From Microbacterium sp. H1-D42 (lineage in GTDB: Bacteria > Actinomycetota > Actinomycetes > Actinomycetales > Microbacteriaceae): a stretch of 64,000 bases of DNA. The notes under the pieces are model-generated. The model saw only the letters and a list, made by a program, of their open reading frames with translations. It was not told the origin of the DNA and did not search any database. The stretch is taken from NCBI RefSeq assembly GCF_022637555.1, contig NZ_CP093342.1, forward strand, positions 1,798,001 through 1,862,000. Reading direction: 5' to 3'. The translations under genes and the position numbers were made by a program. Below are positions 27,108-37,886 of the stretch, one piece after another (the stretch's first letter is position 1; each line of letters starts with the position of its first letter).

Positions 27108-27895
27108 GCCGTGTCGAAGACGCGATCCGCAAGGCGCACGAGGCAGGCCGCGGTGCCTTCATCGGCTACCTGCCGGTGGGATATCCGGATCTGGAGACCA
27201 GCATCCAGGCGGCGCTGACCCTTGCGCGCAACGGGGTCGACATCATCGAACTCGGCCCGCCGTACTCGGATCCCGTCATGGACGGCGCGGTCATCCAGGA
27301 GGCGACACAGCACGCGCTCGCGAACGGCTTCCGCATGCGCGACCTGTTCACCGCCGTGCAGCGCATCACCGCAGAGACCGACGTGCCGGTCGTCGTGATG
27401 ACCTACTGGAACCCGGTCATGCAGTACGGCGTCGACCGCTATGCGGACGACCTGCTCGCCGCAGGCGGCGCTGGGCTCATCACCCCTGACATCACCCCCG
27501 AGGCGGCAGGGGAGTGGATCGCCGCGAGTGAGCGCACCGGCCTTGACCGGATCTTCCTCGCAGCCCCCACCTCCAGCGACGAGCGTCTCGACCTCGTCAT
27601 CTCCTCGTCCACCGGATTCGTCTACACCGTCTCGACGATGGGCATCACCGGAGAGCGTGCCGCTCTCGATCGGGCTGCTCGTACCCTCGTCGAGCGCATG
27701 CGCCGGCGTGGCGAGACGCTCGCCTGCGTCGGCATCGGCATCTCCAGTGCCGAGCAGATCGAGGGCGTCATCGAATACGCCGACGGTGCCATCGTCGGCA
27801 CGGCGCTCGTCAAGGCGCTGCGTGACGGCGGACTCGACGCCCTCGCCGAAACCACCAGAGCACTCGCCGTCGGCACGCCGACGACGCGATACTAG
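27104..27895 (+). CDS. trpA: Tryptophan synthase alpha chain
   Basis: Cleaves indole-3-glycerol phosphate and channels indole to TrpB. A 263-residue TIM barrel; the catalytic Glu lies in [11 protein letters not shown] (usually ELGVPFSDP) and the Asp in LPVGYPDLE; the phosphate site is [12 protein letters not shown] at 27104 is chosen because it overlaps the trpB stop; a longer frame upstream is only a shadow of trpB. Confidence 0.97.
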   Translation: MSRVEDAIRKAHEAGRGAFIGYLPVGYPDLETSIQAALTLARNGVDIIELGPPYSDPVMDGAVIQEATQHALANGFRMRDLFTAVQRITAETDVPVVVMTYWNPVMQYGVDRYADDLLAAGGAGLITPDITPEAAGEWIAASERTGLDRIFLAAPTSSDERLDLVISSSTGFVYTVSTMGITGERAALDRAARTLVERMRRRGETLACVGIGISSAEQIEGVIEYADGAIVGTALVKALRDGGLDALAETTRALAVGTPTTRY

Positions 27896-27898
27896 GAT
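27893..27898 (+). promoter_or_regulatory. -10 hexamer TAGGAT, leaderless lgt start
   Basis: TAGGAT ends 7 nt before the ATG of lgt, with the trpA stop inside it. No ribosome binding site follows. Confidence 0.55.
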
Positions 27899-27905
27899 CG
27901 TTCTC

Positions 27906-28877
27906 ATGCCCTTCGCGACTCTCAGCGCCCTCTCGACCGTGCCCGCGAGCATTCCCAGCCCGCCCGTCAGCTCCTTCCCGCTCGGACCGCTGACCATCCA
28001 CTTCTACGCGCTGTGCATCATCGCAGGCATCATCGCCGCCGTGCTGCTCACCAACTACCGCCTCACCAAGCGGGGCGCAGAGAAGTGGGTCGTGATCGAC
28101 ATCGCGATCATCGCCGTGCCGCTCGGCATCATCGGCGCGCGCATCTTCCACGTGCTCACCCACCCCGACTTCTACTTCGGACCGGGAAAGAACACCTGGA
28201 ACCCGTTCGAGCCGGGCTCGGTGTGGGCGATCTGGGAGGGTGGCATCGCCATCTTCGGTGCCCTGATCGGCGGCGCCGTCGGCGCCTGGCTCGGCTGCAA
28301 GTGGACGGGCATCCGATTCTGGACGTTCGCCGACGCCCTCGCGCCTGGCCTGCTGCTGGCACAGGCCATGGGACGTTTCGGCAACTGGTTCAACCACGAG
28401 CTGTTCGGTCTGCCCACCGACCTGCCGTGGGGCCTCGAGATCGAATCGACCAATCCCGCATTCCCCCCTGGGCTCGCCGAGGGCACCCTGTTCCACCCCA
28501 CGTTCCTGTACGAGGTGCTGTGGAACGGCCTCGGCGTGATCGTGCTGCTCTGGGCGGGCTCCAAGCTGCGCCTGCAGTGGGGCAAGCTGTTCGCGCTGTA
28601 TCTCATCTGGTACAGCGCAGGACGTATCGTCTGGGAGTCGATCCGGATCGATCCGAGCGAGATCATCCTCGGCCTGCGCAGCAACGTCTGGGCGGCGATC
28701 ATCGGCGTCATCGTCGGACTCGTGATCTTCGTCGTGCAGACCCGCCGTCACACCGGCGTCGAGCCGTCGCCGTACATGACCGGACGGGAGCCGGCCGCGG
28801 CCGTTGTAGACTCGCAGAACAATCCCACCGACTTCGTCGACGTGAGCGAGCCTCCGACGACAGCAGACGTCGACTAG
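27906..28877 (+). CDS. lgt: Prolipoprotein diacylglyceryl transferase
   Basis: Membrane enzyme transferring diacylglycerol from phosphatidylglycerol to the lipobox cysteine of prelipoproteins. 323 residues with seven predicted membrane segments, the Lgt signature MGRFGNWFNHELFG (about residues 157-170), and catalytic-region WEGGIAIFGALIGG. A hydrophilic C-terminal extension of about 45 residues ends the protein. ATG at 27906 is supported by a leaderless -10 element. Confidence 0.96.
   Translation: MPFATLSALSTVPASIPSPPVSSFPLGPLTIHFYALCIIAGIIAAVLLTNYRLTKRGAEKWVVIDIAIIAVPLGIIGARIFHVLTHPDFYFGPGKNTWNPFEPGSVWAIWEGGIAIFGALIGGAVGAWLGCKWTGIRFWTFADALAPGLLLAQAMGRFGNWFNHELFGLPTDLPWGLEIESTNPAFPPGLAEGTLFHPTFLYEVLWNGLGVIVLLWAGSKLRLQWGKLFALYLIWYSAGRIVWESIRIDPSEIILGLRSNVWAAIIGVIVGLVIFVVQTRRHTGVEPSPYMTGREPAAAVVDSQNNPTDFVDVSEPPTTADVD
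28807..28812 (+). promoter_or_regulatory. -10 hexamer TAGACT, candidate gltBD promoter
   Basis: TAGACT in the 3' end of lgt; a transcript from here would have a leader of about 190 nt before gltB. No convincing -35. Confidence 0.35.
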
Positions 28878-28909
28878 GAGCGACCGCCACAAGCAGCGCT
28901 CCCGTCAGC

Positions 28910-28934
28910 GAGGATTCTCCGTCGGAGTCTCCTC
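28910..28934 (+). other. Leader hairpin upstream of gltB
   Basis: Two stem parts, GAGGA with TCCTC and CTCC with GGAG, separated by a 2-nt internal loop and closed by GTC. It lies between lgt and gltB and could be the lgt terminator or a leader structure; nothing else is visible in 28878-29009. Confidence 0.4.
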
Positions 28935-29009
28935 ACCAAGCGAGAAATCGCACTGAACGAGCGGGCCGACGACGTCCCCGGGTTCACTGAGAACTGAGGA
29001 CGGTGACTG

Positions 29010-32000
29010 GTGTACTTCCAGCCTCCCTACGGCGCCTCCGGCGCTTACCCCCCGAAGCAGGGGCTGTACAACCCGGCATTCGAGAAGGATGCCTGCGGCC
29101 TGGCCATGGTCGCCACGTTGCGCGGGGAAGCCTCGCACGACATCATCGCGTTGGCGCTCGAGGCGCTGCGCAACCTGGAACACCGCGGTGCGATCGGCTC
29201 TGACGCCGGCACAGGCGATGGCGCAGGCATCCTGACCCAGATGCCGGACGCGTTCCTCCGCTCGGTCACTGAATTCGAGCTTCCCCCGGTCGGCGAATAC
29301 GCTGCAGGCCTGGCATTCCTCCCTCGGGAGTCGAGCGCCCGCCGCGAGCAGAAGGCCGGCATCGAGCGCATCGCCTCTGAAGAGGGCCTCAGCGTCCTCG
29401 GCTGGCGTGAGGTCCCCACCGCCAACGAGAACCTCGGCAAGCTCGCCGACGAGGCCCGTCCGGCATTCGAGCAGCTGTTCGTGTCCCTCCCTGCACTCGC
29501 GGGTCGAGGAGCGGACTCCGCCCTGGCTCTGGACCGCGTCGCCTACCGTCTGCGCAAGCGCGCAGGGCACGAGCTCGACGCCTACTTCGTCACCCTTTCC
29601 TGCCGCACGCTCGGCTACAAGGGCATGGTCACCACGCTGCAGCTCGAGCCGTTCTATCCCGATCTGCAGGACGAGCGCTTCGCATCCGAGCTCGCCGTCG
29701 TGCACTCCAGGTACTCGACCAACACGTTCCCGTCCTGGCCCCTCGCGCAGCCGCTGCGGATGCTCGCACACAACGGCGAGATCAACACGGTCGGCGGCAA
29801 CCGCAACTGGATGCGCGCACGTCAGTCGCAGCTCGAATCCGAGCTGCTCGGTGACATCCGCCCGCTGCTGCCGATCTGCACCCCAGGAGCCAGCGACTCG
29901 GCGTCGTTCGACGAGGTCCTCGAGCTGCTGACCCTCACCGGGCGCAGCCTGCCGCATGCCGTCATGATGATGGTGCCAGAGGCGTGGGAGAAGCAGTCCG
30001 AGATCGACCCGGAGCTGCGCGCGTTCTACGAGTATCACGCCAACCAGATGGAGCCGTGGGACGGCCCGGCCGCGCTGATCTTCACTGACGGCACGCAGGT
30101 GGGCGCCACCCTCGATCGCAACGGTCTGCGACCCGGCCGCTGGACAGAGACCACCGATGGCCTGGTCGTCATCGGCAGCGAGACCGGTGTGCTGGAGTTC
30201 GCCCCTGAGCGCATCAAGCGACGCGGACGCCTGCGTCCTGGACGCATGTTCCTGGTCGACACCGCCCAGGGGCGCATCATCGAGGATGACGAGATCAAGC
30301 GCGACCTCGCGACTATGCACCCCTGGCGGGAATGGCTCGACGAGGGCGCAGTGCGCCTGGCAGACCTGCCTGAGCGCGAGCACATCGTGCATCCTGCTGC
30401 GTCCATCACCCGCCGCCAGCGCACGTTCGGCTACACCGAGGAAGAGGTGCGGATCCTGCTCACCCCGATGGGGCAGAACGGCGCGGAGCCGCTCGGCGCC
30501 ATGGGGAGTGACACCCCGATCGCGGCGCTCAGCGAGCGTCCTCGCCTGCTGTTCGACTACTTCGTGCAGCAGTTCGCGCAGGTCACCAACCCGCCGCTGG
30601 ACGCGATCCGCGAAGAGGTCGTGACCAGCCTGCGACTGGGGCTCGGCCCCGAGCGCAACCTGCTCAGCTGGGGTCCGGATCACGCGCGCACCGTCACCCT
30701 CGATTTCCCGGTGATCGACAACGACGAACTGACGAAGATCCGACACATCGAGAAGGCGCGCCCAGGGCACACCAGCGCCACGATCCGCGGGCTGTACCAC
30801 TTCGACGCTGGTCCCCACACGATGCAGGAGCGCCTCGCCGAGATGTGCGCAGAGGCGGACGCTGCGATCGAGCGCGGCGCCGAGCTGCTCATCCTCTCGG
30901 ACCGCGACTCGAACAAGGACCTTGTGCCGATCCCGTCGCTGCTGATGGTCGCCGCCGTGCACCACCACCTGATCCGCCGCGAGAACCGGATGAAGGTCGG
31001 ACTGGTCGTCGAGGCCGGTGACGTGCGCGAGGTGCACCACGTCGCGACGCTGATCGGATACGGCGCATCGGCGGTGAACCCTTACCTGGCGATGGAGAGC
31101 GTCGAGCACCTGGTGCGCACCGGGTACATCACTGACATCGCGCCCGAGAAGGCCGTGCGCAACCTGATCTACGCGCTCGGCAAGGGCGTGCTGAAGATCA
31201 TGTCGAAGATGGGCATCTCGACGGTGTCGTCCTACGCGGGCGCCCAGGTGTTCGAGGCGATCGGCCTCAGCCAGGAGTTCATCGACGCGTACTTCACCGG
31301 CACCGAGACGAAGCTCGGCGGCATCGGCATCGAGGACGTGTTCGCCGAGAACCAGGCGCGCCACGACTTCGCGTATCCAGAGGACGCCGCGCCTCGTGCC
31401 CATGAGCGGCTGTGGACGGGCGGCGAGTACCAGTGGCGTCGCGACGGATCGCCGCACCTGTTCAACCCTGACACCGTTTTCCGGCTGCAGCACTCCACGC
31501 GCACGCGCCGCTACGACATCTTCCGCGAGTACACCAAGCTCGTCGACGACCAGGCAGCCGAGCTGAAGACGCTGCGCGGCCTCTTCGAGCTGCGCACCGG
31601 CGAGCGCCCCCCGGTGCCGCTGGACGAGGTGGAGCCGGTCAGCTCCATCGTCAAGCGCTTCTCGACCGGGGCGATGAGCTACGGCTCGATCTCGCAGGAG
31701 GCGCACGAGACGCTGGCGATCGCCATGAACCGGCTGGGCGCGAAGTCGAACACGGGTGAGGGCGGCGAGGACCCGGACCGCCTGATCGACCCCGAACGGC
31801 GCAGCGCGATCAAGCAGGTCGCCTCAGGACGCTTCGGCGTCACCAGCCAGTACCTCACCGAGGCCGAGGATCTGCAGATCAAGCTCGCCCAGGGCGCGAA
31901 GCCCGGTGAGGGCGGGCAGCTTCCGCCGCAGAAGGTGTATCCGTGGGTGGCGCGCACGCGCCACGCCACGCCTGGCGTGGGGCTCATCTCGCCGCCTCCG

Positions 32001-33584
32001 CACCATGACATCTACTCGATCGAAGACCTCAAACAGCTGATCTTCGACCTGAAGCGCGCGAACCCGAAGGCCCGCATCCACACGAAGCTCGTCAGCCAGT
32101 CGGGCATCGGGGCCGTGGCAGCCGGCGTCGCCAAGGCGCTCAGCGACGTCGTGCTCGTCTCGGGACACGACGGCGGCACCGGCGCGAGCCCGCTGAACTC
32201 GCTCAAGCACGCCGGCACCCCGTGGGAGCTGGGCCTTGCTGAGACGCAGCAGACGCTGATGCTCAACGGCATGCGCGACCGCGTGGTCGTGCAGGTCGAC
32301 GGCCAGCTCAAGACCGGCCGCGACGTCATCATCGGCGCGCTGCTCGGTGCCGAGGAGTTCGGCTTCGCCACCGCCCCGCTGGTGGTGAGCGGATGCATCA
32401 TGATGCGCGTCTGCCACCTGGACACCTGCCCGGTCGGCGTGGCGACGCAGAACCCGGTGCTCCGGCAGCGCTTCAACGGCAAGCCGGAGTTCGTCGTGAA
32501 CTTCATGGAGTTCATCGCCGAAGAGGTCCGCGAACTGCTGGCGGCCCTCGGATACCGCTCGCTGGACGAGATCGTCGGCCACACCGAGCTGCTGCGCACC
32601 GACCGTGCGCTGCATCACTGGAAGAGCGAGGGGCTGGATCTCACGCCGATCCTGCAGGGCCCGGCGTTCCCCGCCGGTGAGCCCCGTCGAAGCGCACGCA
32701 CGCAGGACCACGAGCTGGAGAAGCACTTCGACGTGGCGCTGATCGCGCATGCGGCGGAAGCGCTCGAGACCGGCGACCCCGTCGTTCTCGAACTGCCGAT
32801 CCGCAACACCGAGCGCGCTGTCGGCACGATGCTCGGCCACCACCTCACCGCGCGGCACGGCGCGGACGGCCTGCCGCGTGGCACGATCGACGTCACGCTG
32901 CGCGGCACGGCAGGGCAGTCCCTTGGAGCGTTCCTGCCGTCAGGCATCGTGCTGCGCCTCGAGGGGGACGCCAACGACTACGTCGGCAAGGGACTCTCGG
33001 GCGGCGACATCACGGTGCGCCCGGCCAGGGACGCCGCGTTCCGCCCCGAATCGAACGTGATCGCCGGCAACGTGATCGGCTATGGCGCGACCAGCGGGAC
33101 GATGTTCATCTCCGGTGTCGTGGGGGAGAGGTTCCTGGTGCGCAACTCCGGCGCGACCGCCGTCGTCGAGGGCGTCGGCGATCACGCACTCGAGTACATG
33201 ACCGGCGGTACGGCAGTGATCCTCGGCGAGACCGGACGCAATCTCGGCGCCGGCATGTCTGGTGGGGTCGCGTACGTGCACGGCCTGCGCCCTGCAGCCG
33301 TGAACACCGAGGCCCTGGCCTCAGGCGAACTCCTGCTGGAGCCGCTGGATCGCGCCGACGTGGAAGTGCTGCGCGCCCTGCTCGGCGAGCACGTCGAGAA
33401 CACGGCCTCGCCACTGGCATCCGACATCCTGGACGACTTCGACCGCGTCCAGTCCGAATTCATCAAGGTGCTGCCGCGCGACTTCGCGGCAGTGCAGACC
33501 ATGCGCCAGGAAGCGGAGGCCGAGGGCATCGACCCGGACGGCGACGTGATCTGGAACCGGATCCTGGAGGTGACCGGTGGCTGA
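29010..33584 (+). CDS. gltB: Glutamate synthase (NADPH) large subunit
   Basis: A 1524-residue enzyme making two glutamates from glutamine and 2-oxoglutarate. After a 28-residue propeptide, Cys29 in KDACGLA becomes the N-terminal glutaminase nucleophile. The central and FMN-binding synthase domains follow ([14 protein letters not shown] phosphate loop), then the 3Fe-4S ligands [12 protein letters not shown] and a C-terminal beta-helix (about 1265-1500). GTG start with GAGGA upstream. Overlaps gltD by 8 nt. Confidence 0.97.
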   Translation: MYFQPPYGASGAYPPKQGLYNPAFEKDACGLAMVATLRGEASHDIIALALEALRNLEHRGAIGSDAGTGDGAGILTQMPDAFLRSVTEFELPPVGEYAAGLAFLPRESSARREQKAGIERIASEEGLSVLGWREVPTANENLGKLADEARPAFEQLFVSLPALAGRGADSALALDRVAYRLRKRAGHELDAYFVTLSCRTLGYKGMVTTLQLEPFYPDLQDERFASELAVVHSRYSTNTFPSWPLAQPLRMLAHNGEINTVGGNRNWMRARQSQLESELLGDIRPLLPICTPGASDSASFDEVLELLTLTGRSLPHAVMMMVPEAWEKQSEIDPELRAFYEYHANQMEPWDGPAALIFTDGTQVGATLDRNGLRPGRWTETTDGLVVIGSETGVLEFAPERIKRRGRLRPGRMFLVDTAQGRIIEDDEIKRDLATMHPWREWLDEGAVRLADLPEREHIVHPAASITRRQRTFGYTEEEVRILLTPMGQNGAEPLGAMGSDTPIAALSERPRLLFDYFVQQFAQVTNPPLDAIREEVVTSLRLGLGPERNLLSWGPDHARTVTLDFPVIDNDELTKIRHIEKARPGHTSATIRGLYHFDAGPHTMQERLAEMCAEADAAIERGAELLILSDRDSNKDLVPIPSLLMVAAVHHHLIRRENRMKVGLVVEAGDVREVHHVATLIGYGASAVNPYLAMESVEHLVRTGYITDIAPEKAVRNLIYALGKGVLKIMSKMGISTVSSYAGAQVFEAIGLSQEFIDAYFTGTETKLGGIGIEDVFAENQARHDFAYPEDAAPRAHERLWTGGEYQWRRDGSPHLFNPDTVFRLQHSTRTRRYDIFREYTKLVDDQAAELKTLRGLFELRTGERPPVPLDEVEPVSSIVKRFSTGAMSYGSISQEAHETLAIAMNRLGAKSNTGEGGEDPDRLIDPERRSAIKQVASGRFGVTSQYLTEAEDLQIKLAQGAKPGEGGQLPPQKVYPWVARTRHATPGVGLISPPPHHDIYSIEDLKQLIFDLKRANPKARIHTKLVSQSGIGAVAAGVAKALSDVVLVSGHDGGTGASPLNSLKHAGTPWELGLAETQQTLMLNGMRDRVVVQVDGQLKTGRDVIIGALLGAEEFGFATAPLVVSGCIMMRVCHLDTCPVGVATQNPVLRQRFNGKPEFVVNFMEFIAEEVRELLAALGYRSLDEIVGHTELLRTDRALHHWKSEGLDLTPILQGPAFPAGEPRRSARTQDHELEKHFDVALIAHAAEALETGDPVVLELPIRNTERAVGTMLGHHLTARHGADGLPRGTIDVTLRGTAGQSLGAFLPSGIVLRLEGDANDYVGKGLSGGDITVRPARDAAFRPESNVIAGNVIGYGATSGTMFISGVVGERFLVRNSGATAVVEGVGDHALEYMTGGTAVILGETGRNLGAGMSGGVAYVHGLRPAAVNTEALASGELLLEPLDRADVEVLRALLGEHVENTASPLASDILDDFDRVQSEFIKVLPRDFAAVQTMRQEAEAEGIDPDGDVIWNRILEVTGG

Positions 33585-35043
33585 CCCCAAAGGCTTTCTG
33601 AAGACGACCGAGCGGGAGCTTCCCGCCCGCCGCCCCGTGCCGGTGCGCATCATGGACTGGAAAGAGGTCTATGAGCCCGGTGACCGGAACGTGCTCAAGC
33701 GACAGGCGAGCCGGTGCATGGACTGCGGTGTGCCGTTCTGCCACTCCGGATGCCCGCTCGGCAACCTCATCCCGGAATGGAACGACCTCACCTGGCGCGG
33801 CGAGGACCGCTCCGCGATCGAGCGTCTGCACGCCACGAACAACTTCCCGGAGTTCACAGGGCGGCTCTGCCCTGCACCGTGTGAGAGCGCGTGCGTGCTG
33901 GGCATCAACCAGCCCGCAGTGACGATCAAGCAGATCGAGGTCTCGATCATCGACGAGGCGTTCGAGCGCGGCTGGGTGCAGCCGCAGCCTCCGCAGCGCC
34001 TCACCGGCAAGACCGTCGCGGTCGTCGGATCCGGCCCTGCAGGGCTCGCCGCGGCCCAGCAGCTCACGCGCGCCGGCCACACCGTCGTCGTGTTCGAGCG
34101 TGACGACCGCATCGGCGGACTGCTGCGCTATGGCATCCCGGACTTCAAGATGGAGAAGACCCATCTCGACATCCGACTGCAGCAGATGCAGGACGAGGGC
34201 ACGCGCTTCCGCGCCGGCGTCGAGATCGGCGCCGACATCACGTGGGACGAGTTGCGCGCACGCTACGACTCCGTGCTCATCGCGACGGGTTCGACGGTGC
34301 CGCGCGACCTGGCGATCCCCGGTCGCGACCTCGCCGGCGTGCACTTCGCCATGGAGTACCTGGTGGAGTCCAACCACGCGACCGCCGGGGACGACGTCAG
34401 CGATCAGATCACCGCCGGCGGCAAGCACGTCGTGGTGATCGGCGGCGGCGACACCGGCGCCGACTGCATCGGCACCGCTCACCGTCAGGGAGCGCTCAGC
34501 GTCACCAACCTGGCGATCGGGCGTCAGCCCGGTGAGGAGCGCGCTGAGCACCAGCCGTGGCCGACGATGCCGACGCTGTTCGAGGTGCAGTCCGCGCACG
34601 AGGAGGGCGGGGAGCGCAGCTATCTGGCATCCACCGTCGAGTTCCTCTCGGATGCTGCCGGCGAAGTGCGCGCAGTGCGCGTCGCCGAGACCGAGTTCAT
34701 CGGCGGACGGCGCGTGCCGAAGAGCGGGACCGAGCGTGAGATCCCGGCCGACCTGGTGCTGATCGCGATGGGCTTCACCGGCCCTGAGGCCGACTCGTTC
34801 GGCGGCGGCAGCGAACCGGCGATCACCGACCGCGGCACGCTGCGGCGCAGCGCGGACTACGCTTCCTCGCTTCCCGGTGTGTACGTCGCCGGTGACGCGG
34901 GGCGCGGCCAGTCGCTGATCGTCTGGGCGATCGCGGAGGGCCGTGCCGCGGCAGCCGAGATCGACCGCCACCTGATGGGCGCGACCTCGCTGCCGATCCC
35001 GGTGGCGGCAACAGACGTCGCACTCAGCGTTCAGCCCGCGTAG
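33577..35043 (+). CDS. gltD: Glutamate synthase small subunit
   Basis: FAD/NADPH oxidoreductase (488 residues) that passes electrons to GltB. The N-terminal cysteine clusters [14 protein letters not shown] and CPAPCESAC bind two 4Fe-4S centres; FAD loop [13 protein letters not shown] and NADPH loop GGGDTGADC follow. The GTG start lies inside the gltB end, so the two are translationally coupled. Its TAG stop is part of the TAGGCT element proposed for pyk. Confidence 0.97.
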   Translation: MADPKGFLKTTERELPARRPVPVRIMDWKEVYEPGDRNVLKRQASRCMDCGVPFCHSGCPLGNLIPEWNDLTWRGEDRSAIERLHATNNFPEFTGRLCPAPCESACVLGINQPAVTIKQIEVSIIDEAFERGWVQPQPPQRLTGKTVAVVGSGPAGLAAAQQLTRAGHTVVVFERDDRIGGLLRYGIPDFKMEKTHLDIRLQQMQDEGTRFRAGVEIGADITWDELRARYDSVLIATGSTVPRDLAIPGRDLAGVHFAMEYLVESNHATAGDDVSDQITAGGKHVVVIGGGDTGADCIGTAHRQGALSVTNLAIGRQPGEERAEHQPWPTMPTLFEVQSAHEEGGERSYLASTVEFLSDAAGEVRAVRVAETEFIGGRRVPKSGTEREIPADLVLIAMGFTGPEADSFGGGSEPAITDRGTLRRSADYASSLPGVYVAGDAGRGQSLIVWAIAEGRAAAAEIDRHLMGATSLPIPVAATDVALSVQPA

Positions 35044-35046
35044 GCT
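35041..35046 (+). promoter_or_regulatory. -10 hexamer TAGGCT, candidate pyk promoter
   Basis: TAGGCT begins with the gltD stop codon. A short GGCG/CGCC hairpin and a T-rich stretch (about 35068-35080) follow, which could also be a weak gltD terminator. Confidence 0.4.
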
Positions 35047-35100
35047 GAGGGCGGCAACGTCGCCACTTTCTTTTTGTTCCCTTCTGACCCTGGAGAAGAT

Positions 35101-36549
35101 TTGAGACGCGCGAAGATCGTCGCCACCCTAGGACCTGCCACCTCGACCTATGAGACGGTCCGTGCCCTGATCGACGCCGGCGTCGATGTCGCCCGGCTGA
35201 ACCTCAGCCATGGCGACTACGGCGTCCACGACGCGAACTATGCGAACGTGCGGCGTGCCGCTGACGACGCCGGTCGCGCTGTGGCCGTTCTGGTCGATCT
35301 GCAGGGACCGAAGATCCGCCTGGGCAAGTTCGAGGACGGCCCCTACGAGCTCGCGGCCGGTGACATCTTCAAGATCACCACCGAGGACATCATCGGCAAC
35401 CGCGAGATCTGCGGCACGACGTTCAAGGGGCTGCCCCAGGACGTCAAGCCGGGCGACTTCCTGCTGATCGATGACGGCAAGGTGCGAGTCGAGGTCGTCG
35501 AGACCGACGGCACCGTCGTGACGACCAAGGTCATCGTGGCCGGTGCGGTCTCCAACAACAAGGGCATCAATCTGCCCGGCGTCGCCGTCAACGTGCCTGC
35601 ACTGAGCACGAAGGACGAGGACGACCTGCGCTGGGGCCTGCGCACCGGCGCCGACCTCATCGCACTGTCCTTCGTCCGCAATGCCGAAGACGTCGAGCGC
35701 GTGCACGAGATCATGGCCGAAGAGGGCGTGCGCGTCCCCGTCATCGCCAAGATCGAGAAGCCGCAGGCCGTCGAGGCGCTCGAGGAGATCGTGGATGCCT
35801 TCGACGGCATCATGGTCGCGCGAGGTGACCTCGGAGTCGAGCTTCCGCTCGAGGCGGTGCCGATCGTGCAGAAGCGTGCGGTCGAGATCGCTCGCCGCAT
35901 GGCGAAGCCGGTCATCGTCGCCACCCAGATGCTCGAGTCGATGATCGAGAGCCCGGTGCCGACCCGCGCCGAGACCTCGGACGTCGCCAACGCCGTCCTC
36001 GACGGCGCGGACGCCGTGATGCTGTCTGGCGAGACGAGCGTGGGGGAGTACCCCGTGGTGGTCGTCGAGACCATGGCGCGCATCGTCGAGTCGACCGAGG
36101 AGCACGGCCTGGAGCGCATCCTGCCGCTGAACACCAAGCCGCGCACGCAGGGTGGTGCCATCACGCTGGCAGCGCTCGAGGTCGCCGAGTTCGTCGACGC
36201 GAAGTTCCTGTGCGTGTTCACCCAGTCCGGTGACTCGGCCCGCCGCCTCTCGCGGCTGCGTTCGCGGATCCCCATGCTCGCGTTCACGCCTGAGCCGGGC
36301 ATCCGACGCCGCATGGCACTCACCTGGGGCATCCAGTCCACCCTCGTGGAGTCGGTGCAGCACACCGATTCGATGTACCGCCAGGTGGACGAGTACCTGC
36401 TGCGCACGAAGCTCGCGGCTGAAGGCGACAAGGTCGTCGTGATCTCTGGATCCCCTCCCGGGATCATCGGCTCGACCAACGACATCCGCGTCCACAAGGT
36501 CGGGGATGCCGTTGGCGGAGCCGCTCCCGTCTACAAGACCGGAGTCTGA
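35101..36549 (+). CDS. pyk: Pyruvate kinase
   Basis: Last step of glycolysis, PEP + ADP to pyruvate + ATP. 482 residues with RRAKIVATLGPAT, the substrate/K+ region RLNLSHGD, the metal-binding IMVARGDLGVE and the signature KPVIVATQMLESM. The TTG at 35101, preceded by GGAGAAG, gives the usual N-terminus and is preferred over a TTG 27 nt upstream that lacks a binding site. Ends in a strong terminator. Confidence 0.96.
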   Translation: MRRAKIVATLGPATSTYETVRALIDAGVDVARLNLSHGDYGVHDANYANVRRAADDAGRAVAVLVDLQGPKIRLGKFEDGPYELAAGDIFKITTEDIIGNREICGTTFKGLPQDVKPGDFLLIDDGKVRVEVVETDGTVVTTKVIVAGAVSNNKGINLPGVAVNVPALSTKDEDDLRWGLRTGADLIALSFVRNAEDVERVHEIMAEEGVRVPVIAKIEKPQAVEALEEIVDAFDGIMVARGDLGVELPLEAVPIVQKRAVEIARRMAKPVIVATQMLESMIESPVPTRAETSDVANAVLDGADAVMLSGETSVGEYPVVVVETMARIVESTEEHGLERILPLNTKPRTQGGAITLAALEVAEFVDAKFLCVFTQSGDSARRLSRLRSRIPMLAFTPEPGIRRRMALTWGIQSTLVESVQHTDSMYRQVDEYLLRTKLAAEGDKVVVISGSPPGIIGSTNDIRVHKVGDAVGGAAPVYKTGV

Positions 36550-36560
36550 GCGTCCGAGAA

Positions 36561-36600
36561 GGGGCGGGGAGTGCACAGTTCGCTGTGCGCCCCGCCCTTT
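36561..36600 (+). terminator. Terminator after pyk
   Basis: GGGCGGGG (36562-36569) pairs with CCCCGCCC (36590-36597), and GCACAG with CTGTGC around a TTCG tetraloop; CCCTTTCTC follows. Confidence 0.85.
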
Positions 36601-36609
36601 CTCATGCGC

Positions 36610-36615
36610 TAAAGT
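36610..36615 (+). promoter_or_regulatory. -10 hexamer TAAAGT of the tRNA-Leu gene
   Basis: Lies 8 nt before the first base of the tRNA, the expected spacing for transcription starting at the tRNA 5' side. Confidence 0.5.
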
Positions 36616-36623
36616 CGATCCGG

Positions 36624-36706
36624 GCCGGCGTGGCGGAATGGCAGACGCGGAGCACTCAAAATGCTTTGTCCGAGAGGACGTGTGGGTTCGACCCCCACCG
36701 CCGGCA
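36624..36706 (+). tRNA. tRNA-Leu (anticodon CAA)
   Basis: Acceptor stem GCCGGCG (36624-36630) pairs with CGCCGGC (36699-36705), discriminator A at 36706, and CCA is not encoded. The anticodon arm is GAGCA-CTCAAAA-TGCTT, giving anticodon CAA (reads UUG). A long variable arm follows, typical of class II tRNA-Leu, and the T-arm is GTGGG-TTCGACC-CCCAC. Confidence 0.95.
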
Positions 36707-36717
36707 CTCACCTCCGA

Positions 36718-36723
36718 TAGGAT
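36718..36723 (+). promoter_or_regulatory. -10 hexamer TAGGAT, leaderless start
   Basis: TAGGAT ends 7 nt before the GTG of the response regulator, with a T-rich spacer and no ribosome binding site. Confidence 0.55.
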
Positions 36724-36730
36724 TTCTTCT

Positions 36731-37348
36731 GTGACTGAGCAAGAACAGCCCGAGCAGCCCACGGCCTCCGCCCCGCGACGCGTCGTCGTCGCCGAGGATG
36801 AGTCGCTGATCCGCCTCGATATCGTCGAGATTCTGCGCGACAACGGCTTCGATGTCGTCGGCGAGGCCGGCGATGGCGAGACCGCAGTGCAACTCGCAAC
36901 CGAACTTCGCCCCGACCTGGTCGTGATGGACGTGAAGATGCCCCAGCTGGACGGCATCAGCGCGGCCGAGAAGCTGCACAAGGCGAACATCGCCCCCGTC
37001 GTGCTGCTGACCGCATTCAGCCAGAAGGAGCTCGTCGAGCGCGCCAGCGAGGCCGGCGCCCTGGCGTACGTCGTGAAGCCCTTCACGCCGAACGACCTGC
37101 TGCCGGCGATCGAGATCGCTCTGGCCCGCCACGAGCAGATCATCACGCTCGAGGCCGAGGTCGCTGACATGGTCGAGCGCTTCGAGACCCGCAAGCTCGT
37201 CGATCGGGCCAAGGGCCTGCTGAACGAGAAGATGGGCCTTTCCGAGCCCGAGGCGTTCCGCTGGATCCAGAAGGCCTCGATGGACCGTCGCCTGACGATG
37301 CAGGACGTCGCCAAGGCGATCATCGAGCAGCTCGCGCCGAAGAAGTGA
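36731..37348 (+). CDS. pdtaR: ANTAR-domain response regulator, PdtaR-like
   Basis: A 205-residue two-component regulator. The receiver domain has Asp23-Glu24, phosphoacceptor Asp67 in VVMDVKMP, Thr94 and Lys116 in VVKPF. The C-terminal ANTAR domain (about residues 140-203, RAKGLLNEKMGLSEPEAFRW) binds RNA and acts as antiterminator. This is the Rv1626/PdtaR architecture; in that lineage it is phosphorylated by PdtaS, which is not in this window. GTG fixed by the -10 element 7 nt upstream; the frame upstream of it only reads through the tRNA gene. Confidence 0.92.
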   Translation: MTEQEQPEQPTASAPRRVVVAEDESLIRLDIVEILRDNGFDVVGEAGDGETAVQLATELRPDLVVMDVKMPQLDGISAAEKLHKANIAPVVLLTAFSQKELVERASEAGALAYVVKPFTPNDLLPAIEIALARHEQIITLEAEVADMVERFETRKLVDRAKGLLNEKMGLSEPEAFRWIQKASMDRRLTMQDVAKAIIEQLAPKK

Positions 37349-37369
37349 GCCGCGCGACCCAGAACTGAG

Positions 37370-37402
37370 AGACGGCCCCGGTGCATCGCACCGGGGCCGT
37401 CT
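37370..37402. terminator. Bidirectional terminator
   Basis: A perfect 15-bp stem (37370-37384 with 37388-37402) and 3-nt loop between the convergent pdtaR and thioesterase genes; pyrimidine-rich on the far side. Confidence 0.85.
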
Positions 37403-37417
37403 TCGTCTCTTCAGCCG

Positions 37418-37840
37418 TCAGGCCTTCATGTCGCGGATCATGTTGGTGATGCGGATGGTCGAGCAGCGGCGGCCCTGATCGTCGGTGACGACGATCTCAT
37501 GCACGGTCAGGCTGCGGCCGAGATGCACCGGCGTGCAGACGCCGGTGACGGTGCCTGAGGTCGCCGATCGGGTGTGCGTGGCATTGATGTCGATCCCGAC
37601 GGCGAGCTTGCCTGGGCCCGCGTGCAGATTCGCCGACATCGATCCGAGCGACTCGCCCATGACCACGTAGGCTCCGCCGTGCAGAAGCCCGACCGGCTGG
37701 GTGTTGCCCTCGACTGGCATCGTTGCGACGCTGCGCTCGACCGAGAACTCGGTGAACTCGATCCCCATCTTCTCGGCAAGGGCGCCCTTGCCACGGGCAT
37801 TGGCCCAGTCCAGTCCAGGTGTCAAGGCCTGATCCGTCAC
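37418..37840 (-). CDS. PaaI-type hotdog-fold thioesterase
   Basis: A 140-residue hotdog thioesterase hydrolysing acyl-CoA esters. The catalytic signature is TQPVGLLHGGAYVVMGES (about residues 46-63), with the downstream IDINATHTRSATSG strand typical of the PaaI/YbgC-related group (1,4-dihydroxy-2-naphthoyl-CoA or phenylacetyl-CoA type). The GTG start has a GAGGAGGA binding site. Convergent to pdtaR and divergent from polA. Substrate not determinable. Confidence 0.9.
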   Translation of the reverse strand: MTDQALTPGLDWANARGKGALAEKMGIEFTEFSVERSVATMPVEGNTQPVGLLHGGAYVVMGESLGSMSANLHAGPGKLAVGIDINATHTRSATSGTVTGVCTPVHLGRSLTVHEIVVTDDQGRRCSTIRITNMIRDMKA

Positions 37841-37873
37841 GCGTCCTCCTCAGCGAGTGTCCGCCGTGCTCGT

Positions 37874-37879
37874 TAGGCT
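37874..37879 (+). promoter_or_regulatory. -10 hexamer TAGGCT, leaderless polA start
   Basis: TAGGCT ends 7 nt before the GTG at 37887; no ribosome binding site between. Confidence 0.55.
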
Positions 37880-37886
37880 TGCTGAT

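Noticed and set aside
28905..31706. Very long reverse-strand open frame (over 900 codons) opposite gltB
   Set aside because: It mirrors gltB, which is unmistakable, and its translation is biased towards Arg, Val, Leu, His and Asp as expected for an antisense shadow in GC-rich DNA.
36506..36730. N-terminal extension of the response regulator
   Set aside because: This stretch reads through the pyk terminator and the tRNA-Leu gene; the real start is the leaderless GTG at 36731.
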